From NCBI RefSeq assembly GCF_026151205.1, contig NC_087081.1, forward strand, positions 17,716,859 through 17,780,858: 64,000 nucleotides of DNA. The letters run 5' to 3'. This stretch comes from Bolinopsis microptera. Lineage: Eukaryota > Ctenophora > Tentaculata > Lobata > Bolinopsidae. Under the pieces are notes generated by a model. That model saw nothing but the letters and a program-made list of their open reading frames with translations, ran no database searches and was not told the DNA's origin. Of this stretch, positions 10,684-22,000 are shown piece by piece (position 1 is the first letter of the stretch; each line of letters begins with the position of its first letter). The translations under genes were made by a program, and so were the position numbers.

Positions 10684-11450
10684 AAAAAAAACAAGAAGAA
10701 AAGTGTGTCAAACAGTATATATACATTCAATTAAATCAAGTGATGCAATTGGCAGAGCACAATCAAATCGCAGCATCTCTCCTTCCTTTTTCTTGCCATT
10801 CAATACCTTCTTTTATAAACTTTCTGGAAGTGATATTGACTTTGTGCCCTCTCAGTCAGATTTAGGAGTCGCAATAAACTCCAGGTTTAATTGGGGTGCA
10901 CAATGTAAAGCGCTTGTTTCCAAAGCTACCTCTAGACTTGGACTACTTAAGAGAACATGTCATTTCACTACTGATAAAAGGCAGAAAAGATCGTTCTATT
11001 TAGCGTTAATTAGGTCTATATTTGAACATTGTTCTGTCATATGGTCCCCTCAATCTGCAACTCATCTTCAACAGTTTGTTGCTATCCAAAAGAGGGCTAT
11101 TAAATGGATCAATGGTGAACCTTACTCCAGTTATAATGACGATAAACTTGCTACAGAGCAAAAGAAACTAAATATTCTCCCTGTTAAACAGAAGTTTATT
11201 TATAACGATCTTATGACCTTCTATAAAATAGTGAATAGCATAATTCCAGTTTCGCTCCCTACATATATATAGTCCTATGCCGTCCAGAGGGCACCCGATA
11301 CACAAGGCACAATGCTCAAATAATTGATATGTCGGATACTTCAACTTACATGAGTACCACTGTGCCCTGCTCGGATGCCTTCCGAAATAGCTTTTTTCAT
11401 AGATCTATGCTGAAATGGAATAGTCTACCAGTATGTAGACTGGTAGGGCC
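10670..11450 (+). pseudogene. LINE ORF2 remnant: RT C-terminus joined directly to ORF1
   Basis: The open frame 10670-11272 carries the end of an RT: DLGVAINSRFNWGAQCKALV, a LALIRSIFEHCSVIWSP thumb-type segment, then AIQKRAIKWING. After the stop, degenerate frames still read like the usual tail (SFFHRSMLKWNSLP near 11392-11433). The endonuclease and the RT catalytic core are absent, so an internal deletion joined the start of ORF2 to its end. It is not functional. Confidence 0.75.
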
Positions 11451-11936
11451 ACTACTTTTAAGGCCAAACTGATCAAGTACCTCTGGGCTGCCGATACAGT
11501 CTGGCCAGATTAGCTCATCAGTCTTATGAGTCTCAGAAATTTGTTTTTGTTGGTTACAATTCTGTCCGTCCAATTTCCTATCTGCTTGTCCTTTTCTTTT
11601 TTCTTTATCAGTTGTGACGGAATTGTAATGAACAAAATCCTTATAATTATTTATGATATGTTTGATTTTCTTGTTAATGTTTGTCATTCAAATTTGGTAG
11701 ACGGCCCCAACGTTAATGTGGCTCTTGCTATGTGTTGGTTCAGCCGAATTAATTATTATATAATCAAGTTTATTTTTCTCGTTAAGTTGTCATCCGGCCA
11801 AACATTAAGCAACTTATATTGCAGTACCATTTACCATTTAGTATATCAAAATATGTCATTGTATTTTTGCATGGCTGAAATGTAACGCTTGATTTATATA
11901 TATAATGATTAATTGAATTTTCAAATAAAAAAAAAT

Positions 11937-12200
11937 GAGGTCTGTCTGCTACTCTGTTGACGAACTGCTTACACTCTTTAGACATTCCTCTAGATGTGAG
12001 GAATACAGCCGGGGTTAAGGTAGCCTTCTCCACATTCAACACTCTCTCCGAGTACTCGTCCTTCTTCTCCTTCTCGTTCTCTTCGTATACTTCTTGAAGA
12101 GTTTTTGTCCTGTTTGATAAGCAATTGGGGTGTGAAACCCTTATGTCAAGAAAGGTCTTATCAAATGGAGTCCAAACTCCTCTAGCAGATACATCAAGCC
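11937..12200 (-). pseudogene. Retroelement C-terminal fragment (minus strand)
   Basis: The minus strand reads RLDVSARGVWTPFDKTFLDI, then a Glu/Lys-rich stretch, then RVLNVEKATLTPAVFLTSRG and CKQFVNRVAD. From memory this pattern (DxRV.HPN, then 'EkGtfTPlvFsttGGMg.Ec..f..r.A') recurs at the C-terminus of retroelement polyproteins in many invertebrates; I could not check it. No RT core is nearby on this strand, so it is an isolated 3' fragment. Confidence 0.55.
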
Positions 12201-12212
12201 GAGCTTACCACC

Positions 12213-12490
12213 ATGATAACTAAAAACAACGGAAGTCTTCATATCTGTCAAATAAATGTCAGTGGTATTATCAAACAGGTCTATTACAGCATGTGATATA
12301 TTCAACTTTAACTTCAAAAATTACAATTTGGCTCTACAGGAAACTTTGTTGGATAACTCCAGACCCCACTTAAATACCTTATTTAAGAATAATTGCTTCA
12401 GGGTAATATTTAAGCTTTGCAATCATATTAATATTATTTTCAATTGGTGTGTTTATATAATAAACACAAAGCCTTGGATCCCCAAGTAAA
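12213..12490 (+). pseudogene. LINE ORF2 start: AP-endonuclease remnant
   Basis: From ATG at 12213 the frame reads SLHICQINVSGIIKQ, the usual opening of the endonuclease. One frameshift later it reads YNLALQETLLDN, which contains the catalytic-Glu motif (QET) of AP-like endonucleases. The rest is degenerate. The first bases match the ORF1/ORF2 junction at 10667-10680, so both pieces belong to one family. Confidence 0.6.
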
Positions 12491-12937
12491 ATTTAAAAAA
12501 GTGAGAAGTAAATCTGAAAGTTTATGGAAATAAATATAAGGGATTCAACATAATTAGTTGTATTGTACCAGCAGACCTTACTGGCTGGCGATATTACTAC
12601 AGGTGATTCATGATTGCCTCTTCACAGCTTGTTGAACTCCGCGCGCGCTCGTTAGTTCATTGCATTTTCACGCTTCAATTATTCCAAGAATGCAATTTCA
12701 CCACGTACCGCGTGATACGATTCAGCCAATCAGAGAACAAGAATCTGTGAAGTTAAAGATGCGCAGTTTTATAAGGCCTAAAATATAACTTTTCGCGATA
12801 GTTCAAAATCTACATTGTTTTAAATTTTCCTCCTGGAGAGGAAACGTTATTTTTACAAAGGGAAGATTTTGTTGAAAACCAGACGTTTCTATCTCTTTTA
12901 TTTTCGAATTTAGGCCCCTAACGGTAAGATTTCCTAG
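12491..12937. other. No gene recognised
   Basis: This is unique sequence with a short GC-rich patch (GCGCGCGC region, about 12639-12652). Nothing coding was seen. Confidence 0.4.
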
Positions 12938-14971
12938 GTTTATGTAGCGCTTGATATTGAACCTTCTAGTGTTAATCTTAGTCATGCAAGTAGTAAACAG
13001 CTCATCTATGAGAATGAGGAAGTGAAAGCAAAGATAAGATATGAGAAGAAGATAACTTCTAATTTAAAGATCAATTGTAAATCATTTTATTCTTATTTGA
13101 GAAATAAGAGAAAGGTTAAAGCTTCGGTACCAAGTTTAGATAAGGAAGACGGTACAAGGACAACTAGTGCAGGGGAGTCTGCAGAGGTACTTGCAAGTGC
13201 CTTTAGTTCTGTGTTTGTTAATGAGCCACTCGGCCCATTACCTAGAAGTTATAGTAAGAATACTAATAGTATATCTGATATTGTTATTACCTTTGATAAT
13301 GTTAAAAAGGAACTATTAAAGCTTAATATTTTTAAAAGCACTGGCCCAGATGGGCATCATCCAAAGCTGCTTAAGTCCCTAGCTGGAGATGCTAGTTTTG
13401 TAACAGCTCTTACTAAATTATTTAGTGCCTGTAGTGATACTGGAAATCTTCCGGAGGTATGGAAGTCGGCATCTGTAGTTGCACTTTTTAAAAAGGGCTC
13501 TAAGTCTGACCCTCTTAACTATAGACCAGTTTCTCTTATTTGTATTCTTTGTAAAGTTTATGAACAGTTTGTTAGATCCCATGTGTTAGAATTTTTAGAA
13601 GACCGTATTTCAAAGGACCAACATGGGTTTGTTAAAGGAAAATCTTGTTTGTCAAATTTTTTGGAGACTTTCGACACTATACTTAATTTAATAGATGAAG
13701 GTGCTCCTGTGGACTTATTTTATTTTGATTTTAGTAAAGCTTTCGATTCTGTTCCCCATTATCGCTTGATCAACAAGCTAGAGAGTCTAGGGATAACTGG
13801 TAAAGTTTTAGATGTTATTACAGATTTTATCTCAAATAGAACTATGAGAGTGTGTGTAGAAGGTGAAACTTCAGAGTGGAAGATTGTATGGTCAGGAGTT
13901 CCCCAGGGATCAGTCCTTGGACCATTACTATTTGTGTTATTTATTAATGATTTACCAGATAATATTAAAAGTAAAGTTAAAATATTTGCTGATGATCTTA
14001 AGCTTATAGCTAATGCCTCCGAGCATGAAACTATAGCTAATGATCTGAACGAACTAGAGATGTGGGAGAGTAAATGGCTTTTAAAGTTTAATCCTACTAA
14101 GTGTTCTGTAATGCATTTAGATGTTAACGATAACCCAAGATCAAGTTATTCTCTTAATGGAGTTACATTGGCAGAATCTGTACAGGAAAAAGACTTGGGA
14201 GTTATAACCCATAACTCTCTGCTTTGGAATGAACAGATTAAGGCTTCAATATCTAAAGCCAACAGAATGATATGTTGGATTGTTAGAAATCTGATTATCA
14301 GGGAAAAATCTGTGATGATATCCATTTACAAAGCTTTAATAAGACCCCATTTAGAGTATTGTGTTCAATTGTGGAGTCCAGTTGCGGCTCATGGAAGTTG
14401 GGGGATCATCTTGGAGCTGGAGAGCGTCCAGAGGCGGTTTACCCGTCTGATTGACGAGGTGGGTACTCTTCCATACAGTCTTCGACTGGAAATCCTCAAT
14501 TTGACAACGCTGGCAGAGCGGCGAATACGTGGGGACCTCATTGAATCTTTTAAAATGAAAAGTGGTTTGGCCAATTACGGAGCTGGTTTGTTCAGTATGA
14601 GCAGATCTGGTCTTAATGTGGTATCAAACAGTAGATGCAGTAAAAGTAGCAGTAAAATGAAGAAAGTCCACAGTTCTTTTCTTCCGGAGAGGGTGAGACC
14701 ATATTGGAACAAACTCCCCTCGGATGTCAAGAATTGTGGGACTGTGTTAAGTTTTAAAATAAGATTAGAGGCTTTCAAAAAAGAAACTATTTTTAACGGA
14801 TCCGTAAATGATATTCATTTTTGGTATGTTTCGGACGAAGTATTAGGAAAGATTGAGGGATTAAATTATGCTACTAATAAAGAGAAGCACAATGAATATC
14901 TTGTGTGTCATCCTCATGTTGCTAAGAAACGCTTTATTAACTTATATAGTAGTGGAAAGTATGTAAATTAA
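12938..14971 (+). CDS. CR1-like LINE reverse transcriptase (ORF2, 5'-truncated)
   Basis: An uninterrupted frame holds 649 residues from the GTG at 13022 and stays open back to a stop at 12935-12937, so the start is undefined because the endonuclease is lost. Counting from 13022, it shows GPDGHHPKLLK (108-118), NYRPVSL (166-172), FDFSKAFDSV (235-244, first catalytic Asp), SGVPQGSVLG (291-300), FADD (322-325), then the thumb with DLGVITHNSLLW and IYKALIRPHLEYCVQLWSP. A C-terminal domain ends in FINLYSSG. It lies just upstream of a second, 5'-complete but 3'-truncated LINE of similar type, on the same strand. Confidence 0.9.
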   Translation, partial: VYVALDIEPSSVNLSHASSKQLIYENEEVKAKIRYEKKITSNLKINCKSFYSYLRNKRKVKASVPSLDKEDGTRTTSAGESAEVLASAFSSVFVNEPLGPLPRSYSKNTNSISDIVITFDNVKKELLKLNIFKSTGPDGHHPKLLKSLAGDASFVTALTKLFSACSDTGNLPEVWKSASVVALFKKGSKSDPLNYRPVSLICILCKVYEQFVRSHVLEFLEDRISKDQHGFVKGKSCLSNFLETFDTILNLIDEGAPVDLFYFDFSKAFDSVPHYRLINKLESLGITGKVLDVITDFISNRTMRVCVEGETSEWKIVWSGVPQGSVLGPLLFVLFINDLPDNIKSKVKIFADDLKLIANASEHETIANDLNELEMWESKWLLKFNPTKCSVMHLDVNDNPRSSYSLNGVTLAESVQEKDLGVITHNSLLWNEQIKASISKANRMICWIVRNLIIREKSVMISIYKALIRPHLEYCVQLWSPVAAHGSWGIILELESVQRRFTRLIDEVGTLPYSLRLEILNLTTLAERRIRGDLIESFKMKSGLANYGAGLFSMSRSGLNVVSNSRCSKSSSKMKKVHSSFLPERVRPYWNKLPSDVKNCGTVLSFKIRLEAFKKETIFNGSVNDIHFWYVSDEVLGKIEGLNYATNKEKHNEYLVCHPHVAKKRFINLYSSGKYVN

Positions 14972-15105
14972 ATTCATTTTATATTGGTTGTTTAGGCCAA
15001 TAGATTTAAGATATTTTTAAAACTTTAGTAGATATATTTTTGATGATGTGTGATGATGTTTGTGTCATTATATTTTGATTTGATTTGATTTGAATTTACA
15101 GTGCG
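14972..15105 (+). mobile_element. LINE 3' UTR and microsatellite tail
   Basis: The sequence after the RT stop ends in repeated TGATG and then TTTGA units (about 15040-15098). Short tandem tails of this kind, in place of poly(A), are typical of CR1/I-type LINEs. This marks the 3' end of the element. Confidence 0.65.
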
Positions 15106-15530
15106 GTATAAGTCAGTTTAAATACAAAATAAACGCGCGGCGCGTTAATTAAAATATGCGCGGCGCACAAATTTTTTGCCTCAATTTTTAATTTTACATT
15201 TTATGTTTTGTCTAATCAGTCAGTGGTGTTATTGATAGTATTACTGTACCATTTATAGTTGGCAGGAACCCGTATAACCGTAAAATGGTGTCAAGACTCA
15301 AAAAACTAAATATAAATTGCGTTCGCGTTTTTGACAACACTTGGGGGTCCAAATTTTAAGCTCTAAAACTCCTATTCCTTGGCCAATTTTTATTTTTTCG
15401 TGCTGATTTGAAGGCCATTAAAGCATTTGAACCAGTCAAAAAAGTTTAAGTTGTATAATAAGTTTTAATACTTTCAAATAGAATATAACAAATAATTTGA
15501 GTTCAGGCATTGCAGGGATGGCAAGTAAAA

Positions 15531-16840
15531 ATGGACCCGAGAGGTCGTCGACAAAAAATACGTGGAGTAAAGACAAGTCCATCTAAGGATTCATCTGTTG
15601 ATAATGTCCCAGTGTCGGAGGAAAGATACTGCCAATGTGATGTTTAAATGTCAGAAGAACTATCAGTTCTTCGCAGGGCACCTTCAAGCTTAAATTATTC
15701 ACCTTACTGAGGCAGTCAACCAACGCGCGGCTTTATTTTTATGATATGATATGTTTTGATTGTTATTAATAAATACCAAAATTTAAATTTGTTTTCCTAA
15801 AATTTGTTTTCCTAGTTGAATGCGAAGCTTGCCAATTAATTTGGCACCTGAGTTGTGTTGGTTTATCTGGCTTAACAAACGAGATGTTACAGAATCTAAC
15901 GAACTGGAAGTGCCCATACTGTTTTGTGGCGCCTCATACCTCAGCTGACACTAAGGAAAACGGGGCTGTCAGGGCTATTATTAAAGAGGAACTCCAACAT
16001 TTGACCCCAGCCCTGACTAACTCGATTAAGGAAGCTATTAAAGGAAGCACAGATAAAACTGTCAACAAAGCTGTGCAACTTTACTCGGACATTACAGCAA
16101 AATCTCAGAGGACAGTAATAATAAAACAAAAGTTAATAAAACAAAAGTTAAATTTATTACCAATTATTCAATCAATACATATCATAAATTCTAATATTGG
16201 AAACACAATGCAAAATGGATGTCTTAAACTATAATTTTGTTGTCACTAATAATCTATTTACTTTCAAAGTTGAAATTTAGTTAGGTATGAAATGCCACCA
16301 CATCATAGTTAGGGTAAAATATAATTCTTTTTAAATTTTAAAATTGAGAAGATTGCTCTATGACTTAAAATTTAAAATTTAGCAAAAGATATCTAATTTT
16401 TAAATAGTTGGTTACAGTTTATGACAGTACTGGCATGACCAATTTTAAATAGAAGATCTGAGCAACTCTCAGACATCAGAAAATGTTATTGCTAAAGTGC
16501 AGTCCAAGATGCACACTGATGCATTTAAAGGAACAGAAGGAAACATAACTTATGTGTTCTGAAGGTTCCAGAGAGTAAGAAGAACAACTCTCAGCAGCGT
16601 CAGAAAGATGATGTCTCTTTCTACGTAGAAACACTCAAAAGGAAGAAAGACGACATTGTTAGCTGCCATCGCATTGGAAAAGTTGATCCAGACAACCCTG
16701 ACTACTGTCGATCTCTCATCATACAGACAGTCGACGAAAAGTCAGTAAATCATTACTCTAACTTTGGTAAAGGCTGGAAGGAATCGTCCTACTGGATCAA
16801 TCAGGACCTGTGTAGAGCAGACCGTGAGATCCATTTTTAG
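15531..16840 (+). pseudogene. LINE ORF1 with PHD finger and RNA-binding C-terminus
   Basis: An ATG at 15531 opens a basic N-terminus that reaches ERYCQCDV and stops. About 170 bp later the frame resumes as ECEACQLIWHLSCVGLSG then NWKCPYC. Together these give the C-x-C, C-x2-C, H-x2-C, C-x2-C spacing of a PHD finger, split by an insertion. A Glu/Lys-rich stretch follows (to 16234). After a degenerate gap, 16563-16838 reads VLKVPESKKNNSQQRQKDDV, then HRIGKVDPDNPDYCRSLII, the RRM-like part of ORF1. PHD-containing ORF1 proteins are known in CR1-type elements; this one is broken by stops and shifts. Confidence 0.7.
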
Positions 16841-17500
16841 CCAGAAAGGAGAGGAAGAAGAGACAGTTAGAAGCAGAGAAGAAAAGGTCGGAAAAGACGA
16901 AAGGAGAATCAGTAAAGGCTTGAATATATTTTATACCAGTGCTAATGGACTTATTAATAAAATCGACGAACTTAAATGTATTTTATCAGTATATAAATCT
17001 ATTGATGTGATTTTAATAACAGAAACTCGTTTTAATAGTGACATTCTGGATGCTGAAATTTGTATTGATGGTTTTAATATGTTTAGGAAGGATAGAGATT
17101 TTAAGATTGACAATTCAACCAATATTATTAGTGGGGGTGGTGGTTCTATCATTTATATCAAGAACAGTGTAATGCTTCTTTAATGAGCTATTTTATAAGT
17201 GCACCAGACTCTTTAGCTGTTAGTATTAACACATCTGGTGGATCAATTAATATTTGTTGTATTTATAGATCAACTTCTTTAAATTTAGAACAGAACAATA
17301 CAATACTATCTTGTATCTTTGTATCAAGGGTATATGTAGTGAAAAGAATAATTCTGAAACAATCCTTATATGAGATTTCAATTTACCTACTGTATCATGG
17401 GTAAATGGAAGTATAAATGATAATATTTTTAGTAGAAATCAATTTGTAACTATTCAACAGAAGTATATATAGATATTTTTAATGATAGTGGATTAACATG
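16764..17500 (+). pseudogene. LINE ORF2 N-terminus: AP-endonuclease, truncated
   Basis: From about 16918 the frame reads LNIFYTSANGLINKIDELKC, then SIDVILITETRF with the catalytic Glu, then GGGGSIIYIKNSV. After a stop at 17181 another frame gives SLAVSINTSGGSINICCIYR, and near 17371-17408 DFNLPTVSWVNGS, which is the [G]DFN motif. It ends around 17500 without any RT. It probably belongs with the PHD ORF1 just upstream, to which it is linked by an overlap at 16764-16920. Confidence 0.72.
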
Positions 17501-18833
17501 GTACTTAATTTTGGTGGTAAGATATTTATATTTTCCCATATAGATTATAGTGATTTGATACTGATCTGAAACATATATTACATTAACAAGAAATTATGCA
17601 ATATCACAACATTACAATCAACAAAATAAATTTAATCGCAGAATCTCAAATACAAATAATCGACAACTTATAACTCCTTCATAAAATTAATTTCTGACAA
17701 TAATTTTTTAGACGGTAATATAATGGTTACTAATTTATAAGTCACAAATAATAAATCAATACAAATTAATCACAAATACTAAAATAATTAATAGATATTA
17801 GGTAACTTTATAACTGAAAACGATATATGTCGATACAAATTACAAAATAATATTAGGTAATTGAAACATTTCAATAAATTCATCATAAATATCACTACCA
17901 TATTTACTCCAAATATTTAATCTTGATTCATTAAACTTGTCATAATTTTTACTTTACTTTACTTTACTTTATATCATTTACGGTTTTTGCGGAAAGTCGT
18001 GTTAAAGTTGATGCCGTGGTGTCAGTAAAATGGTTCGGATATATACTCATATATCGTCTCGCTTTATATATAGTAAGATTACCAAATTTCATATGTATGT
18101 GACTTATCCGACAAAACGTGTCGAATGAATCCAATGAAACGACAGAGTCGAACTTCAGTTAATACCGTCTAGCTAAAATAAAGACTTGATAATGTAACAC
18201 GGCCCGGTCTGAGGTGGAGCCCCTATGTATTTAACCTAATATTTAGTGTGTTACAGGTAGAAATTAATTTAGGTAGATATTAAGAATTTGGTAAATTTCT
18301 TAATCGTATAGTATGACTATTTCCATTATTTAGACGTTTTTAATATTTAATTTAAAAAAAATTTAAATATTAAAATTAAAATTTAATTTTTGAAATTTGT
18401 ATAGGACTGGTTCACAGTGTGAATAAATTCCAGATTCATATATTTTTAAACTGATATTTAATAAATGATTAAAAGAACCAATTTTAAAGTTGCCATACTG
18501 CAGCCTTTAGGTCCGAAAATATACCCACTATGCTCACTTAAAAACAACTCTAAATCAGTAGGCTGTCACTCTATTAATGCACCACACCGCTTCCTCCACT
18601 GCACTAAAAGTTATACTATAAATTCTACAATCCTAATTTTGTATCGTGATGGAGACCGGTGTCCATACAAAACTTTTACTAGGTTGCCGTTTGGTGTGAG
18701 CAATAGCGAACAGCACGCACACTCCTTTGCCCTGTCAACCTATTCATCTAATATATCAGTATTGTTTACATTTCAAATTAAATTATATGATATTACAACC
18801 CGGTAGTATCGTTTTGAAATAAGTTTAATCCGC
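17501..18833. other. AT-rich region without a recognisable gene
   Basis: It contains a short CTTTA microsatellite (about 17951-17970). A 113-residue frame at 18465-18806 has one RT-like phrase (TRLPFGVSNSEQ) but no supporting motif. Confidence 0.4.
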
Positions 18834-18925
18834 TAACGTTGTGTTCAGTCAGTGTTACATTTCATCGGCTGTATCTTAGGTCGAGATAAATATTCCTTGA
18901 TGTGATAAAAACTGACTTTCAAAGA
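18834..18925 (-). repeat. Dispersed repeat B, copy 2 (inverted)
   Basis: It is the reverse complement of part of 9967-10115; shared blocks include ACGTTGTGTTCAGT and GGCTGTATCTT.GGT.GAGAT. Confidence 0.6.
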
Positions 18926-19092
18926 ACACTCCCTGTGACGACGGACATCCTAATTAAAAATTAAATTAGATCTATTTTGATCGAAAATAGGAAAATAATA
19001 TTTGCCGCCAGAGTCCTGTTTTTTCACACCGTAGAACCCTGTTTTGTACGGCGCCGCCGTAGAGTCTAGATGCACCTCACCAATTATTGCAG

Positions 19093-22000
19093 TTAGCTGT
19101 ATTGGTGTGGAACAAGTTTAGAGTGCTGTCTCGCTTTATAGTTAGCTGTATTGGTGTGGAACAAGTTTAGAGTGCTGCCTCGCTTTATAGTTAGCTGTAT
19201 TGGTGTGGAACAAGTTTAGAGTGCTGTCTCGCTTTATAGTTAGCTGTATTGGTGTGGAACAAGTTTAGAGTGCTGTCTCGCTTTATAGTTAGCTGTATTG
19301 GTGTGGAACAAGTTTAGAGTGCTGCCTCGCTTTATAGTTAGCTGTATTGGTGTGGAACAAGTTTAGAGTGCTGTCTCGCTTTATAGTTAGCTGTATTGGT
19401 GTGGAACAAGTTTAGAGTGCTGTCTCGCTTTATAGTTAGCTGTATTGGTGAGGAACAAGTTTAGAGTGCTGTCTCGCTTTATAGTTAGCTGTATTGGTGT
19501 GGAACAAGTTTAGAGTGCTGTCTCGCTTTATAGTTAGCTGTATTGGTGTGGAACAAGTTTAGAGTGCTGTCTCGCTTTATAGTTAGCTGTATTGGTGTGG
19601 AACAAGTTTAGAGTGCTGTCTCGCTTTATAGTTAGCTGTATTGGTGTGGAACAAGTTTAGAGTGCTGTCTCGCTTTATAGTTAGCTGTATTGGTGAGGAA
19701 CAAGTTTAGAGTGCTGTCTCGCTTTATAGTTAGCTGTATTGGTGTGGAACAAGTTTAGAGTGCTGCCTCGCTTTATAGTTAGCTGTATTGGTGTGGAACA
19801 AGTTTAGAGTGCTGCCTCGCTTTATAGTTAGCTGTATTGGTGTGGAACAAGTTTAGAGTGCTGTCTCGCTTTATAGTTAGCTGTATTGGTGTGGAACAAG
19901 TTTAGAGTGCTGTCTCGCTTTATAGTTAGCTGTATTGGTGTGGAACAAGTTTAGAGTGCTGTCTCGCTTTATAGTTAGCTGTATTGGTGTGGAACAAGTT
20001 TAGAGTGCTGTCTCGCTTTATAGTTAGCTGTATTGGTGTGGAACAAGTTTAGAGTGCTGTCTCGCTTTATAGTTAGCTGTATTGGTGAGGAACAAGTTTA
20101 GAGTGCTGTCTCGCTTTATAGTTAGCTGTATTGGTGTGGAACAAGTTTAGAGTGCTGTCTCGCTTTATAGTTAGCTGTATTGGTGTGGAACAAGTTTAGA
20201 GTGCTGTCTCGCTTTATAGTTAGCTGTATTGGTGTGGAACAAGTTTAGAGTGCTGTCTCGCTTTATAGTTAGCTGTATTGGTGAGGAACAAGTTTAGAGT
20301 GCTGTCTCGCTTTATAGTTAGCTGTATTGGTGTGGAACAAGTTTAGAGTGCTGTCTCGCTTTATAGTTAGCTGTATTGGTGTGGAACAAGTTTAGAGTGC
20401 TGTCTCGCTTTATAGCAGCTGTATTGGTGTGGAACAAGTTTAGAGTGCTGTCTCGCTTTATAGTTAGCTGTATTGGTGTGGAACAAGTTTAGAGTGCTGT
20501 CTCGCTTTATAATTAGCTGTATTGGTGTGGAACAAGTTTAGAGTGCTGTCTCGCTTTATAGTTAGCTGTATTGGTGTGGAACAAGTTTAGAGTGCTGCCT
20601 CGCTTTATAGTTAGCTGTATTGGTGTGGAACAAGTTTAGAGTGCTGTCTCGCTTTATAGTTAGCTGTATTGGTGTGGAACAAGTTTAGAGTGCTGTCTCA
20701 CTTTTTAGTTAGCTGTATTGGTGTGGAACAAGTTTAGAGTGCTGTCTCGCTTTATAGTTAGCTGTATTGGTGTGGAACAAGTTTAGAGTGCTGTCTCGCT
20801 TTATAGTTAGCTGTATTGGTGTGGAACAAGTTTAGAGTGCTGTCTCGCTTTATAGTTAGCTGTATTGGTGTGGAACAAGTTTAGAGTGCTGTCTCACTTT
20901 ATAGTTAGCTGTATTGGTGTGGAACAAGTTTAGAGTGCTGTCTCGCTTTATAGTTAGCTGTATTGGTGTGGAACAAGTTTAGAGTGCTGTCTCGCTTTAT
21001 AGTTAGCTGTATTGGTGTGGAACAAGTTTAGAGTGCTGTCTCGCTTTATAGTTAGCTGTATTGGTGTGGAACAAGTTTAGAGTGCTGCCTCACTTTATAG
21101 TTAGCTGTATTGGTGTGGAACAAGTTTAGAGTGCTGTCTCGCTTTATAGTTAGCTGTATTGGTGTGGAACAAGTTTAGAGTGCTGTCTCGCTTTATAGTT
21201 AGCTGTATTGGTGAGGAACAAGTTTAGAGTGCTGTCTCGCTTTATAGTTAGCTGTATTGGTGTGGAACAAGTTTAGAGTGCTGTCTCGCTTTATAGTTAG
21301 CTGTATTGGTGTGGAACAAGTTTAGAGTGCTGTCTCGCTTTATAGTTAGCTGTATTGGTGAGGAACAAGTTTAGAGTGCTGTCTCGCTTTATAGTTAGCT
21401 GTATTGGTGTGGAACAAGTTTAGAGTGCTGTCTCACTTTATAGTTAGCTGTATTGGTGTGGAACAAGTTTAGAGTGCTGTCTCGCTTTATAGTTAGCTGT
21501 ATTGGTGTGGAACAAGTTTAGAGTGCTGTCTCGCTTTATAGTTAGCTGTATTGGTGTGGAACAAGTTTAGAGTGCTGTCTCGCTTTATAGTTAGCTGTAT
21601 TGGTGTGGAACAAGTTTAGAGTGCTGCCTCACTTTATAGTTAGCTGTATTGGTGTGGAACAAGTTTAGAGTGCTGTCTCGCTTTATAGTTAGCTGTATTG
21701 GTGTGGAACAAGTTTAGAGTGCTGTCTCGCTTTATAGTTAGCTGTATTGGTGAGGAACAAGTTTAGAGTGCTGTCTCGCTTTATAGTTAGCTGTATTGGT
21801 GTGGAACAAGTTTAGAGTGCTGTCTCACTTTATAGTTAGCTGTATTGGTGTGGAACAAGTTTAGAGTGCTGTCTCGCTTTATAGTTAGCTGTATTGGTGT
21901 GGAACAAGTTTAGAGTGCTGTCTCGCTTTATAGTTAGCTGTATTGGTGTGGAACAAGTTTAGAGTGCTGTCTCGCTTTATAGTTAGCTGTATTGGTGTGG

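Noticed and set aside
18000-18200. Possible solo LTR (TGTTAA ... GTAACA)
   Set aside because: No matching target duplication, no second LTR and no convincing primer-binding site.
18465-18806. Gypsy-type RT fragment (TRLPFGVSNSEQ)
   Set aside because: Only one short motif resembles the family; the expected catalytic block is absent nearby.
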